DNA from: Branchiostoma lanceolatum
Taxonomy: Eukaryota > Chordata > Leptocardii > Amphioxiformes > Branchiostomatidae
Assembly (NCBI RefSeq): GCF_035083965.1
Contig: NC_089738.1
Coordinates: 15,960,734-16,024,733 of the forward strand
Length of the DNA stretch: 64,000 nucleotides
Direction: 5' to 3'
Program-made: the position numbers and the translations under genes
In this document: piece after piece, positions 21,201 through 32,687 of the stretch
Layout of the letters: every line of letters starts with the position of its first letter
How positions within the stretch are numbered: position 1 is the first letter of the stretch
The notes under the pieces: generated by a model
What the model was told of the DNA's origin: nothing
The model's database searches: none
Seen by the model: only the letters and a program-made list of their open reading frames with translations

Positions 21201-24200
21201 AACTATGCATACTTGGGTGTGCTGCACTAGAGATCTCTCAAACACACTTGTTTCTCATTGTGGAGGATATCCAAAATGTATGTAACCCAGTAGATAAATA
21301 TCAATGGAGATTACAGCTGCAGGACTTAGTGCTGCTTTAACTGAAAGTTGTTACCTACCCACAGTGGTGACAGTTGAAGTGGTACGGATGGTACGGTTCA
21401 CTCTTGAATATCAGATGCTTGTCTTCAATCATTTGACTGGAAAATGAAAATGTGAAAAAATTGTCAATATTTGTCATTTTTCTAAAAAAACATCTCAATA
21501 AATAAGAGAAACATCTAAAAGTATGAAGAAATCACTGTCCTATTGAAGAGAAACAAAAATCCTGCAATAAAAATTCATGGGAATGAATCTAAAGTTCATG
21601 CAACACAGAAAATAATCAGATGTTTGACTTACTGGCACTTTTGGCAGATGTACTTGCCCAGTCCTGAGGCCCTCTCCCGGGCATTGCAGGGGCGACACAG
21701 GGCCCTAGACACAGAAATGTTATGTTCAGCTAATTCAGCAACAGAATAAGGAAGCACTAACATATTTACCTGAAAAATCACACTTCTGGATTCTGATCAA
21801 AATTAAATATGCCTCACCCAAGCACCCTCTATTTATTTCTTGAAACTGTATTTAGTGTTTTAACTTGTACAATACAAAGAAATAGAAAGAATGATACACA
21901 TTCTGGACTTCAAGTTTGTTCTTTGTCCAAAAGGTGTCAAAGTATGAGAGTCAGTGCAGAGGTAGAGATAAAGATAAACTTTCTTTTGGTCCTGTAGGGC
22001 AGTGGGCTGTAATCCACTGTGTGTCAGGGCATGATATTGGAAGGCGGAGTCCGTCCCGCTCCTTCCACCGCCTTTTACCCCCCAACCAAAGTCAGAAGAA
22101 ATATAATGTTTTGTTCCCATGGACACAATGTCTAGCCCAGACTGTCAGAAATCGAACCTGTGACCTCTTGATCTTGTCAAGCCTAGCCGCTCAAGTGTGG
22201 GTGAGTGTAAACTGTCCTGTTACCTTCCAGCGTTCTTGACGAATCCTGTGTCGGCGAGCGGTGCATGACAGGTGTGGCAGGTGAAACAGTCGGGGTGCCA
22301 GTTGTTGTTCATGGCCTTGATGACACGACCAATCACAAACTCCCCTGCAAGAAACATTAACAGTCTCATAACATACCAACAGAGTAGGAAGGAAACAGAT
22401 TGAATGGAAATAACAATTCTACTTTCATCAGTGGATAGGTGGTCACTATACATAGACAGGATTTTTAATGCTTGTGTCAATGGGGAAAATTATCTAAGGG
22501 ACCAGCAAAAAGTGGTCACATTGGCCAGCTGTTTCTTATGTAGAGGTGGTCACTTGCACAGGTTTGACTGTATTGTTTCATGCTTTGCTTCTACAAATGA
22601 CATCCATGGCTAAATTTGATCATACGATGTATACCACTTACCACATTGCCCACAGCACGGTGCATACAGCATGTGGAAGTCATGCTCACAGTACTTCCTC
22701 CCCTCATACTGAAACACAGGCAACAATTAATAACATCAACTTCTGTATTTGGTTTACTCTAAAGAGTCTAAGTCTAACATAATTAAACTTTCAGAGTGAA
22801 TCTGGCAAGGAGAAAAGAGTACAGACTCTGATGTTAAATTTGACAGGCAAAACACACATTTTGTTAACAACTATTTTGATAACAGAGTTAAATCATGTTT
22901 CTCATAGTTCAAACTAATAAAGCTAACATAATATAACATGACATCACAGAAGTAGTGGATTGCTCAGTCCTTGACAAAGACTGGAGTTGATCAGTCAAAA
23001 ATTGGTTCAGTCCAATTTTTGTGTGGACAATTACAGTTCAACATTGATATAGGATGACTTCTACCAAACACAGATGAACTTTCAACTTCAAGTTAATGAG
23101 ATCATAAAGAATTGATGAGTACATTTTTTTTGTTGCCAGTATTACTGATTAACTCACCTCGTAGAAGAGTCCATCGGGGAAAGGCTGGAAGCACTGGGCA
23201 CACCTGGGGAGGAGAAAGTTTTCTGGCATGAGGGTTTAACTGGTAACCAAAATTATGTTATTCAATCAAGTCTCAAAGAACCATCTCCTTTTAAATGCTA
23301 GCCAGGCATGCTGCTATTGGCTTTGTATATTCTAAGGGACTAAGAGACTACACAACGATAACTATTGTTATCAGGCATCTACTAGTACAAATGTAATGGT
23401 CTCCATGATAACCCTTGTCCTGCTGATGTTTTTTTTATGCAAATTTATTCAATTCATCTAATTTCTTAATCAGGTCATTTTCCCTTAACTTTTTCTGCGC
23501 TACGATTTGATGATATGGGTTCAGCTGAAAAATACCCCCAACGCATACATATACAGGACTCACATACGGGCTCTGTATATATAAATTGAGCCTATATATA
23601 GATTTCCTATAGGACAAGGGATAAGATGGGTTTGTTTCACAATAAAGAATGAGGATTTTTCCTAATGTACATGTACGAAGCGAGTATACTTACACAAAGC
23701 ACTTCTCGTGGTAGAGCTCCCCGTTGGAGTTGACCATCTTCTCATACGGCCCAAAGCCACCCCGACACCTGGTGCACATGGCATTGGCCAGGTTGGACAT
23801 GATGGAGCTGGGGTGGGGAAATAAAACATTACACACTTGTCAAGGATTTACAGGGCTGGAGATACCACCTGCAAGGTTTCTTCTAGAAAAAAATGTATGA
23901 TGTCACTGCAAGGAAGCGGAATGACCAAAAGTTCCACCCTTCCACGGTGTGGAGTGGAGATCTTACATGTGATTTAGGTGGGGTTTCTTGAGGGGGGGAT
24001 TTTTTGTCAGACAGGTCAGTCACAGTGGCTGTGACTTTTTACCTATTAGCTAGTATTACAGTCTTTACTTGTAAGCTGTAACTTTCATTTCCTCTTCAGT
24101 TTGGTTAAGTTATGTTAGTTAAGTCACAAAGAGAGGAACAGTGTTTATGGTGGCACTTGATTCAAGCCAACTTTCATCAAATTTTGGCAGCCCAACATTG

Positions 24201-27200
24201 ATTATAACGATCGAACAAGCACTAATCAATTCATTTGGCTCTTAGCAGATTTTGAAATAGATGAAATCAATGAATATACCAAACAAAAGTTTCTATATTC
24301 CTTGAAAATGCTTGTCTGGCTTGTCACTGTGTATCGGGGACTGCAGAAGTCAGGAGGTGAAACTGCTCAATCACAGGTACACGTCAACACTTTAACTATA
24401 AATGTCTTTGTTATTTCTTGGTTGCAGATGTAGCGTTTTATTGGTGACTTGTTGCAATTGTGTTCTGCTTCAGAAACTTTGAATACCAACCAAATGGCTA
24501 GATTAAGGTATTTTAATGCCAATTCCTTAAGTTAACCTCTAACCAGTCTAAGTCTTGCATTTCATTAAATTAATGATTTTATACAAGTACATTTGTACGT
24601 TTGTTGATTCCATAAAAGACATAAAAGATGAAGAAAAAAATGTGTCCTCTTGAAAGGGAAAATCTAATCTTATACCAAAAACGGGTTAACTTTGTACAAT
24701 TTTTGCATTTTGAGCTGTGAATGAACGATTTCAAAAGTTTACGGAACCAGCCAGGATCAATTTTGGGAACAAAATACACAATGTACATCCTGGATGAAAT
24801 ATCGTTGTCAACATTGACGGTCTAAGTTAGGCATTATCAATTCGTTTTGGAGTTACCAGATTTGGCAGACCTTCAAATTACTTTCTTTCTGTGGAAAGAA
24901 TCAGTATTTTCATTTGAACCTGCTTTTTGCAAACAAAAAGAACAACAATTTCTTTTGTCTTTAAGGGGTATAAAAGTGAAACGTTCAACATGGACTTCAA
25001 ATATACTCATATGCTAAAAATGAACTGTACGAAATACTGTCACTCTTGTGTATACAACATTGACTTGGACAACAGTAGAAATCAATATACCCACTGTTCA
25101 AGGTGCATGTGTGTGTGTAGACTTGAATATAACGGTGTATTTCCCTTGTGCAAACCCTGGAGGTGAGATCCCTTGTTCCTGCACCTGTGCACACTTACCT
25201 CACCTGTGTTTCCTTATCTATTACTTATCTCACCTGAACCTTAACATGGCACTGGTTAAAATAAACTCTTCTCGATTAAGCCAAAGCCAGAGAACATTAA
25301 TATCACCACAATATTGGTGAATCATAAGAACTGACTGTTGGGAAAATGATAACTCTTTTATAATTTTCTGACCAAACTATTTTGTCTGGTTCCAAGTTTT
25401 AACAAGCGATGCAAATAACTTAAACTCTCAAGTCAACATATAGCAACAGCAGTGCGTTTTAAACACCAGCAGGTTGCTATTTCAGTTTTACCATTAAATT
25501 GTACCACCAAATCAAACACCACGTATTTGCAAGTATTTAATTCCCCTCGATATTTAATCAGCCATTTATTTGTATTATCCTTTGATTAACACCTCAGCGA
25601 TAATTATAGGTTAACAAACCAGCAAGTTAATAATCGCAAGTTTGTGAAGCAAAACCCACATGCTCTTAAATCAAAACTAGTCAATTGAACTGCTGTAACC
25701 TTAAGTTTTAAGAGTTTGTATAAATAGCAGGAGTACATAGTGAGTACATGAATATGCCTTTAAATTAGAGAAAGTACATTTTGTATAGCCTCCTTTGCAG
25801 ACTTCTTGCAGCAACGGCGGTTATTTCTGTGGGGGAGCGCTAGAGGCAATCCTACCTCAGCGACCTAACTCCATAAGCTGACATAAGAGAACCTTGGCCC
25901 GTTAAAAAAAATCTTGTATCAGCCCTCCACCCAAAAAATAAACGCCGACCGCACTCCAAGAAATCTGCGAAGGAGGCTATATTTTGTACATGTATCCCCC
26001 ACACCCATTATCTACACCCCACGCCACTGGTTACAAACATGCACCAACTTGTACTAGCACAGTGTACACCGTTACACTAGTACACCGTTAACGTACATGT
26101 ACACGACGTATGGATACCGACCGGTCAATGGCATCCTGTTTTCGCACACTGTCCTTTCTGCGCTGGAATAGGGATGAATCGTGCAAGGCAAGCGGCATTG
26201 CGCCGCTACGCCCTGGTGCGGTATTTTCTCTACAATGCAGCGGGAAAGTGCAGGGTTAGAACTACGTCTACTTCGTGTGTTGTTGTTTATTTCGCTCGAG
26301 GAAGGAGTTCAGATAGAGCTGCTGATGGAAGAGGCAGTGCCACAAGAACGATGGCCTGCGGTGCACTTTAACTGTTAATTCTATAAAGCACAGAGCACAA
26401 GGGGGAAGACAGCATAAGAAACCCCAGACTAGTCAGAGAGAAGACCAGAAAACTCTTAGACCAGACATGTCACAAGACGAACCAGCTTCTCAAGAAAACA
26501 AGAAAATAGTCCCAACTTGAAGACCTCTAAGAGTAGACTTTTTAAACTATACACACCACCACTAGTGTAGAAGATAGATGAACAAAAACAAAAACTTAAT
26601 ATATTCTATACACAAAGTGTATACATTAATCTTTACATATATCATTGAACCAAATAAAATTTGCTTGGAAGAGAGAGAAAAAAGGAGCCAGATCTAGAGA
26701 TATAGATGTAGTGTGAAGAAATTTAAGATCACTTTGCAAGCCGCTTAACAAGAATATTGACTCACAGTCTTACAAATCTGTACATCAGACATAAGACTAA
26801 GAGGAAGAAAAGTTCATGATCACAGAAGAGCTTTTATAGGATGAACAAGAGAGGTAGGAAAGTCCTCAGAAAGAACAACAATGCTTGCAGAAGGGACATC
26901 TATCGTTTATGTGTAAAATACATCTACATGTATGTTACTCCAAAAACATCTTTTTGTTAGTGTTATACAGTATGTGGTATATTATTACTAATAGAGAAAA
27001 TTCACAAACTAACAATCCATCATTTTTCATTTTGTGCATGCCACTAGTCATACAAACTGGACAGGTCACATAATACAGTATACCAAAAAAGAAATGACAA
27101 CATTTAAGTTAACACAAAATGGTGATCAATTTTTTTAAAAACTGTCAATACTTTTTGCTATGTTAGTCAACAAAATATTGAACAATAAATTCAGCCAAAA

Positions 27201-30200
27201 GCTACGAAGCTTGAAATAAAATGAAAATACAACAAAGCTGTAAAAAATTAATGGGAAATTTCAGCTTCATTTCCTTACCGCTCTATACATGATCCTTTTC
27301 TCAAACAGGGTGGGTTATGGTTAGGTGGGAGGGGCGCATCTAAACCAACATAGGGACATACTTACCCCCTACTGGAGGGTACAGCACTGAAACTGAGCTG
27401 TCGTTTTGCAGGGATTTCGCTTTTGTTGCCCGTGGGATCCCTACTTAATGGAGTACTCCGAACTAACCCCGGATCTCTGGCTCTATTTGCATTCAGCAGC
27501 ATGGACAGTTGGGCACAGTTAATCATATAAGTCAACCATACAAAAATGCGGCTGTCTCTTTTAAAGAATGCACACCAATTGCAAGCATCGAGGAGCAAGA
27601 ATCTGGGAATTACGAAGAACACACACCTCCTTAGCGCACCAAATGGTTACTTCACTTGCGAAAACTGCCAAAACCACTTTTACAAGCCATGCCCTTTCAA
27701 GTAAATGCTTCCAAACTTTCCTGGCAAGATTAAGAGTGAGCTGTATCCAAAGTGTTTACCATGTGCTGAGAACCACTTCTAAACATCAAGTAAAGCCCTG
27801 CACTAAGTCTGCAAAGCGTTGCTGTCTTACCTTAAAGAGTTAAGAATGAAAACTACGTAAGACCATGCAAAGTAGGAGGTTAAAGCCTTTCAACAGGTCA
27901 AAGCGAGTAGGAAGAAGCCACAACAGTTGCAGCAGACAGTCTAAATAAGCAATACCCCTTCATCATTGAGACCGCCTTGCAACGCTGCACTGCTGGAAAT
28001 GGGAAAAAAGGCCAAGAACCCACACCCCTTCAAACATTTGTTCACCGGAGCAGCTCCCTCCAAAAACAAATTGACAGACACAACACTTCGCCTGTAGGGG
28101 GGGACAGGCTCCCTAGACAAGCACTTTCTACTTGGCAATGTTACTCTTGGCGAGTAGAATGTCCTTGACGGTATGTTTCTCATTAGGGAAGGTACCAGGC
28201 GGAGACCTCGACAAGGAACAGGCCTGTTCAACCATGGCATTGGACTTGACACTGGCAAACGTTCACAAGGAAAGATGGTTTGCTCCAAAGTAGGGGGAGG
28301 GAGGGCTGTGCTATGTGTAAACAAAGGGGGAGTCAGGTATCCAAACACTCCTGGGTCCTATATATAAACAGCAACACCAGGTAAGGGCAGAAAAGGCCAT
28401 ACTAAAGAATGCAGCAGGGGCTGACAGACTAGCAGATGGAAGACTGATCTACTGCCAGTCTTAAGTAAATAATGGTAGGCTTTCTGTCTTGTCTACTTGT
28501 AAGTCTGTTAGATGTTACTTTGAATAAACATTTTAGACTTCAGCAGAAGTCTTTGCTGATTCTACAAATAGTCATACCTGGCACTACTAGTACATCATGC
28601 ATTCGAAGACTACTCTACTTTAGGAAACTTTCCAAATGATCTCTTTAGAAGTCACTGCTATCACATTATCTTAAAATCTCACAATTGTGTGGCTTTCTAC
28701 CTTGTTTACATGTAAGTCTGTAGGATGTTATTTGGAATCAACATTCTAAACTTCAGAAGTCTTGGCTGACTCTACAGATGGTCACACCTGGCACTACATG
28801 GACTACATTTGAATTCTAGGCAACATTCCAAATGACCTCTTAACAAGCAAAAAATCTGTTAAAGCATTATCCTAGTAAGATCTCACAATTGTTTGGCCTA
28901 AGTCAACTTCCCAAAATACCATTAGGACTAAAGACAACAACATTTTCGTCTAATGAAGGAATGTAAATCACATAACTAGTATCATCAGTAAACTGCCATA
29001 TGTTGTAACCAACCAGTATTGTACATGGAGTTGGTATTGAGGAACAAGAAAAGGGTTCTTAAATGTGCTCTAGGACAGATAGCTAAATATGTATTACATT
29101 TACACGCATACATGTTTGTCTCATCAGAGTCCGATCCCTTAATTCCAGTAGCATGAATCAGGTGCTTATAAAAATAGACATCTTATTTTTATCATACTGA
29201 TTATTACTGAAGCAGATGCATATTTTGTAAAAATGCATTTGTGTACTTTGTATGGATTGTATTGATCACATATACAGAACTATATAGTATATTAAAGTTA
29301 ACGTTGTTGTGTATAAACATAATCTCCAAGCAGATCTACACGGGACGCGAAAATCGTAAATGCTAGCCAGAGAACGCCGGGGCTGGCTGGAGCTTCTCTG
29401 GCTGACTGGAGCTTCTCTGGTTAGCATTTACGATTTTCGCACCCCGTGTAGATCTGCTTGGAGATTATATAAACAAGCGCTGAAAAATTAAAAGCAGTGA
29501 GCACAGGTTAGCAGCGAACAGTACATGTTACCTGATATCCATGGCCACCTATCTGTTCCTGAATGAATTGCATGTAGAGGAAAGAACACAGCTGATATCA
29601 AATACTCAATCTGAATTGCTGGAATAGTCAGGATGGGGTGGAGTTCTGATTAACCTAACAACATGCATGAGATCCAAAAATTAGGAGTGGTTTAAATATG
29701 AACACACAACCAAGGATTTAGTAGGACAACATCATTAAATCAATGCTGTTTTAAAGACAATATACAATAAAAAAACTTTAATCTTGAGAACCTTGAAATG
29801 TTGGCTTTGTTGTAAACATTATAACCAACTTATAATTATACGTCTCTATACTACTGTATGTTCTTAAGCAAACCTTACCGCCCTTTAAAAAGTTATAGAT
29901 CAACTTGCTTAAAGTCAGTAAGTTAGTGATTTGGGTTCTACATGCATCTATGTACAATATTGTATGAAACTGTAAGTATAGCCCCATTTGTTCTTTTCCC
30001 TTGTATCTTAAGTTCAAATTCTAGGGCAGTTCTTTAATCAAATATGGATCCTGGAGGTGTTTCAAGAATTCTTCAGGCCACAACAATCTAATCTCTTGGT
30101 TCTCAGACTTTTGCAGGAAAATACTGGATCAGACAGTCAATATAAAATCAAAAGAGAGAAAAAAAAGGAAAACAGGCATCCTGTTACCCAAAACCTACCA

Positions 30201-31777
30201 GGATAAATGTCAACACACCAAATAAGTGGTCATGGGGAAAGCAGGTCTGCTATTACTAGTACTATCCTGGGTGCCATCCGATTACTACCGGCGCTCCTAA
30301 ACTTACAGAGTAGCGAGTCTAGGAGCCCGGTAACGGGTAAGCAGTAATCTGATGGCACCCAGGCTAGACTGTTGTTGGAGTAAATAGATTTGTCAGCCCT
30401 GAGAGAAAACTTAGCCTGGGTGCCATCCTATTTCTACCGGGGCTCCTACACTCGCCTCCCTCAAAAATTTTGAGGGAGGCGAGTGTAGGAGCCCCGGTAG
30501 AAATAGGATGGCACCCAGGCTAGAGTAAACTATGTCAGCTGGCAGAGGAACTGTCAGGACTTGTTAGTGATCTTGAGCACAAAATTTCTGTTAGTTACTA
30601 ATCCTCTCTTTTTAATAAGTGAATTACTGGTATACGTCAAAGGCCAGGATGTTCCTGTCAATAAGAATTATTTGGCCCTATTGATAGGATACGTTGATAA
30701 TCTTGTGAATAACACATCATGATCCTGTCAACCCTAATTGGAATTGAACCCCCGACTTTCCACAGTATTTGGATTGCTAGTCAACCACTCTACACCCGAT
30801 ATATCCTGTCAATATGACTTCTATTTTCACTATTGACAAGACGTTCTTCGTCTGTCAAAGGCTCAAATGTTACATTGTTTTGTTAGGTCTCAATCAGTCA
30901 ATGGAAGCCATAATAACAACTCGTGATCTAGGTGACAAAAATCTTTGGACTGTGATGTTGAACATAGAAGGTGTGACCTTAAACTTGGAACTGTAACATA
31001 ATCCTCCCCAGTAGGCGTTGCCATGGACTTGACCATGGCATGCTGCCAGGCCAGACACCGGAAGTGACTTATTCATCAACCAGGCTGGGTCTGTCTGAAT
31101 ATGGACAAACTCTAAAAATAAAATCAACAACTAACGAAACACGCTCTGACAATCTTTCACACAGCTAGTTCCAAGGATTTTTTTCCACAGACTTTAGAAC
31201 TAGTACACTTGTCTGACGATATACTGAAGTTATTGATAACAGATATTTTTAATAACGTTAGATAAATCTTAATTCATTTGTTATCTAGTCCTGGAATCTA
31301 TGGCTAACGGTCTGGGGTATTTCCTTCCTTCTTGTACAAACCCAAGTCTTTCTTAAACAGATATCTTAACAACTGGTTAGGATATGATAGTAGTTAAGCT
31401 GTAGATTTTTAGATAAAGGCAAAATAAAGGTTAGAATCAGTAAACTAAAGGAAAAGACGACCGTTCCAGAAATAAACCTCTGTTTAACTATGGGGAGGGG
31501 GCGATCGTCTCGACAACGATAAAGCGAGTAAAACTGTCAAACCAGCGAGAAATAAGGCAACTCTACTGCACACAGGCACAGAGACAAGCCTATGATATGT
31601 CGTAGATTGTACAGCCGTGTGATCTAAGCTGATTTTGGGGTGAAAAACGGTAATTTTGGGTGAGTACCTGCCCGTCATAAGTTCCACTTCCGCTGTCACC
31701 CCGCTCCGAATGGCTGCCCCGCGCGCGGGATTCTGGGTAATAAACATAGTTTCAGGCAGGACCCCGTAGGAGGACAT
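15203..31777 (-). CDS. LIMS1/2 (PINCH): PINCH, five-LIM-domain focal adhesion adaptor
   Basis: Exons on the minus strand: 31777-31668, 23807-23694, 23203-23158, 22708-22642, 22344-22224, 21704-21633, 21436-21359, 20936-20841, 20475-20421, 20016-19875, 19540-19465, then one of three terminal exons (15293-15203, 17110-17023 or 17659-17542). All junctions keep frame; with the 15203 exon the protein is 355 residues. It is almost all LIM domains, with Cys/His zinc ligands throughout ([71 protein letters not shown]). In animals PINCH binds integrin-linked kinase through LIM1 and, with parvin, links integrins to actin; LIM5 binds RSU1. The first exon ends in LMTG and joins to [12 protein letters not shown], close to the vertebrate LIMS2 start, so translation may begin at that internal Met instead of at 31777. 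Confidence 0.93.
16816..16875 (-). mobile_element. tRNA-derived SINE fragment (same family as 9317)
   Basis: Read on the minus strand it contains GTGAGTTCGAGCCCTG (B-box), GGCCAGGTCATACCAAGAC and an A-rich end, matching the 3' half of the SINE at 9317-9411. The 5' part of the tRNA-like head is missing. It lies near PINCH terminal exon B. Confidence 0.7.
17023..17110 (-). CDS. LIMS1/2 (PINCH): PINCH alternative terminal exon B
   Basis: The acceptor CACATACAG leads into codons for [20 protein letters not shown], then MELKKRYK and stop TGA. It joins exon 19540-19465 in the same phase as exon A (the split codon becomes Asn). Both last zinc ligands are kept, and the frame is clean to the stop, so it should give a working LIM5 with different surface residues and a shorter tail. 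It is about 550 bases from the related exon C, and the flanking intron sequence is duplicated too. Confidence 0.8.
17542..17659 (-). CDS. LIMS1/2 (PINCH): PINCH alternative terminal exon C
   Basis: The acceptor CATTCCACACAG is intact and followed by codons for [19 protein letters not shown], very like exon B. After this the frame diverges into [14 protein letters not shown] and ends LILCC, stop TAA, having lost the conserved ELKKR tail. Both zinc ligands remain. It is either a genuine third isoform with a novel tail or a young decaying duplicate; the intact acceptor and frame favour use, the changed tail and lack of a nearby polyadenylation signal argue against. Confidence 0.55.
17905..17960 (+). 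repeat. TTGA simple repeat at a retroelement-like 3' end
   Basis: AAATAAATCATTATTTT is followed by (TTGA)n and a degenerate TATTGA run. This is the look of a LINE or SINE 3' end whose terminal simple repeat has expanded. It lies in the intron before PINCH exon C. Confidence 0.55.
20630..20790 (+). repeat. Minisatellite, about 21-bp unit, in a PINCH intron
   Basis: Units of the form GGAGGCAGAATTCTGAAAACT repeat, with the AGAATTCTG core appearing eight or so times. Units drift at both ends and are nearly perfect in the middle (20690-20750). It lies between the exons ending at 20841 and starting at 20475. Confidence 0.8.
21990..22203 (-). mobile_element. tRNA-derived SINE in a PINCH intron
   Basis: On the minus strand, from 22203 down: ACTTGAGCGGCTAGGCTTG (A-box-like), then GGTCACAGGTTCGATTTCTG (B-box), then a body with GGTTGGGGGGTAAAAGG, and ends near CAGTGGGCTGTAATCC on the plus strand. 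It is a different family from the 9317 SINE. It ends about 20 bases from the PINCH exon at 22344-22224. Confidence 0.65.
23820..25785. other. First large PINCH intron, left part
   Basis: No exon, RNA gene or clear repeat recognised. Short open frames here lack motifs and splice sites in phase with PINCH. Confidence 0.4.
25786..25979. mobile_element. MITE with TAGCCTCC termini
   Basis: Left arm TAGCCTCCTTTGCAGACTTC, right arm inverted TAGCCTCCTTCGCAGATTTC. Both ends are flanked by TATTTTGTA-like sequence (left ATTTTGTA, right TATTTTGT), suggesting a slightly decayed target duplication. Termini match those of the larger palindromic element at 37279-37475. Confidence 0.65.
26150..26360. other. 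GC-rich island within PINCH intron 1
   Basis: Unlike its AT-rich surroundings, this stretch holds several CpGs (GGCATTGCGCCGCTACGCC). Short plus-strand frames cross it, but none resembles a known protein. It may be an alternative PINCH promoter or a fragment of an unrecognised element; the sequence does not decide. Confidence 0.25.
26400..28470. other. PINCH intron 1, middle part
   Basis: No exon could be supported. The 135-codon minus-strand frame at 27941-28348 has no family motif and no phased splice partner (see rejected items). Confidence 0.35.
28472..28905 (+). repeat. Two-copy tandem duplication, about 215 bp
   Basis: Copy 1 starts at GGCTTTCTGTCTTGTCTAC (about 28476) and copy 2 at GGCTTTCTACCTTGTTTAC (about 28691). 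Each continues through TGTAAGTCTGT, CAGAAGTCTT.GCTGA, CACCTGGCACTAC-like and CCAAATGA.CTCTT to TCTCACAATTGT. Identity looks to be about 80 percent with small indels, so it is not recent. Confidence 0.7.
29320..29467. mobile_element. MITE with perfect 8-bp target duplication (hAT-like)
   Basis: Arms of about 50 bp begin TAATCTCCAAGCAGATCTAC and are almost perfect (two mismatches in the first 44 bases). The element is flanked by the exact duplication TATAAACA (29312-29319 and 29468-29475). A short internal repeat, GAGCTTCTCTGGCTGACTG, lies in the loop. The 8-bp duplication points to a hAT-superfamily transposase. It lies in PINCH intron 1. Confidence 0.8.
30266..30366. mobile_element. Palindromic MITE, diverged copy (CCTGGGTGCC family)
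   Basis: CCTGGGTGCCATCCGATTAC on the left pairs with GTAATCTGATGGCACCCAGG on the right, enclosing CGGCGCTCCTA and TAGGAGCCCGG. It is the same family as the near-perfect hairpin 46 bases downstream. Confidence 0.7.
30412..30522. mobile_element. Perfect palindromic MITE hairpin
   Basis: The 111-bp element is an essentially perfect inverted repeat: TAGCCTGGGTGCCATCCTAT.. through GGGGCTCCTACACTCGCCTCC, turning in CAAAAATTTTG. Flanks GAGAAAAC and GAGTAAAC look like an 8-bp target duplication with one change. Perfect arms imply recent insertion or gene conversion, and the transcript would form a 50-bp RNA hairpin. Confidence 0.8.
30728..30801 (-). mobile_element. tRNA-like SINE head
   Basis: On the minus strand: GGGTGTAGAGTGGTTGACTAG (split here as GGGTGTAGAGTGG and TTGACTAG) forms an A-box-like part and GGGGGTTCAATTCCAATT a B-box. 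The structure is tRNA-like but the ends do not pair as a tRNA acceptor stem. Lies in PINCH intron 1. Confidence 0.55.
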
Positions 31778-32131
31778 GTGTCTACCTGGTGAGACAACAG
31801 GTGCAGGGGTAGGGGCCCATGGTGGGCTGATTTGTTCATACTTAGGATTAGGAAAACTATTTTGATAAGAGACTGGAAAAACTCAGCGGCAGTCTGGCAG
31901 TTGGACTACTGCCTATCCTCAACTTCATGGATGTCTTATAAGAACTGAGAGATAGGCCAGTTTTGGGCCGGCCTGTATCAATGACAATAAAAAAATCAAA
32001 ATTATTCTATCGATATATTTCTTTTGTCTCACAACTTAACAGATAAGAAGTCCAACGTTAAATATCGTGGATACAAATACTAAGAAACATAATACAATGC
32101 TAAACTTTCTTCCAACACTAAGGTATTCACG

Positions 32132-32171
32132 GATCGAATTTTCGACGACCACTGTCGCCTTCTTCAGGATC
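32132..32171 (-). ncRNA. Hammerhead ribozyme motif in left arm of Penelope-like element
   Basis: Minus strand: stem I GATC, core CTGAAGA, stem II GGCGAC-AGTG-GTCGTC, core GAAA, minimal stem III (A,T), cleavage-site TC, then GATC closing stem I. It is the inverted twin of 32648-32687. Confidence 0.75.
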
Positions 32172-32241
32172 AATAATGACCAATCACTGCCGAACGTAAA
32201 CTCGCGAGAAGAGAAGCCCAAGAGAAGAGAAGTGCGGTGTA

Positions 32242-32592
32242 GTGTACCACATTCCGTGTCAGGGAACCACTAGACAAGGGACTTGTGAAGAATTCTACAT
32301 TGGTGAGACAGAACGCTCATTGAGAACTAGATTCCTTGAACACAAACGCCCCAGCTCGCATTCGTCTGAAGTCTCTCAACACATCCACATTGAATCTCCG
32401 GGCCATACCGTTTCGCTGGACAAAGTCAGAATTCTGGACACTGAACAGGACTACTTTATGAGAGGTATAAAGGAGGCCATATATATCAGGGCACTCCAGC
32501 CGTCACTCAACAGAGACAGTGGGCGTTATAAACTTCCTGGCACGTTTGACCAATTGCTGACGTCACGTATCCGCAGTGACATGTGTCAATAG
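32242..32592 (+). pseudogene. Penelope-like element GIY-YIG endonuclease fragment
   Basis: The frame reads a Cys-containing lead (YHIPCQG..GTC), then the GIY-YIG core EEFYIGETERSLRTRFLEH, a middle part (SHSSEVSQHI, GHTVSL) and the catalytic Glu region KEAIYIRALQPSLNRDSG, ending at TAG. These are the hallmarks of the endonuclease that Penelope-like elements use to nick their target and prime reverse transcription. The reverse transcriptase part that should precede it is missing, so it cannot act alone. All the expected endonuclease motifs are intact, implying fairly recent insertion. Confidence 0.85.
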
Positions 32593-32647
32593 AGTCACGT
32601 GTCCGTAACTCTCGCGAGTTTACGTTCGGCAGTGATTGGTCATTATT

Positions 32648-32687
32648 GATCCTGAAGAAGGCGACAGTGGTCGTCGAAAATTCGATC
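32648..32687 (+). ncRNA. Hammerhead ribozyme motif in right arm of Penelope-like element
   Basis: Stem I GATC (32648-32651), core CTGAAGA (32652-32658), stem II GGCGAC/GTCGTC with loop AGTG, core GAAA (32676-32679), stem III reduced to A,T, site TC, and GATC (32684-32687). Every invariant core base expected for the CUGANGA..GAAA class is present. Confidence 0.75.

Noticed and set aside
26174-26378. Two overlapping 65-codon plus-strand frames in the GC-rich island
   Set aside because: Neither resembles a known protein; the GC content alone lengthens open frames.
27941-28348. 135-codon minus-strand open frame in PINCH intron 1
   Set aside because: No recognisable domain, composition like chance, and no donor in phase with PINCH acceptors.
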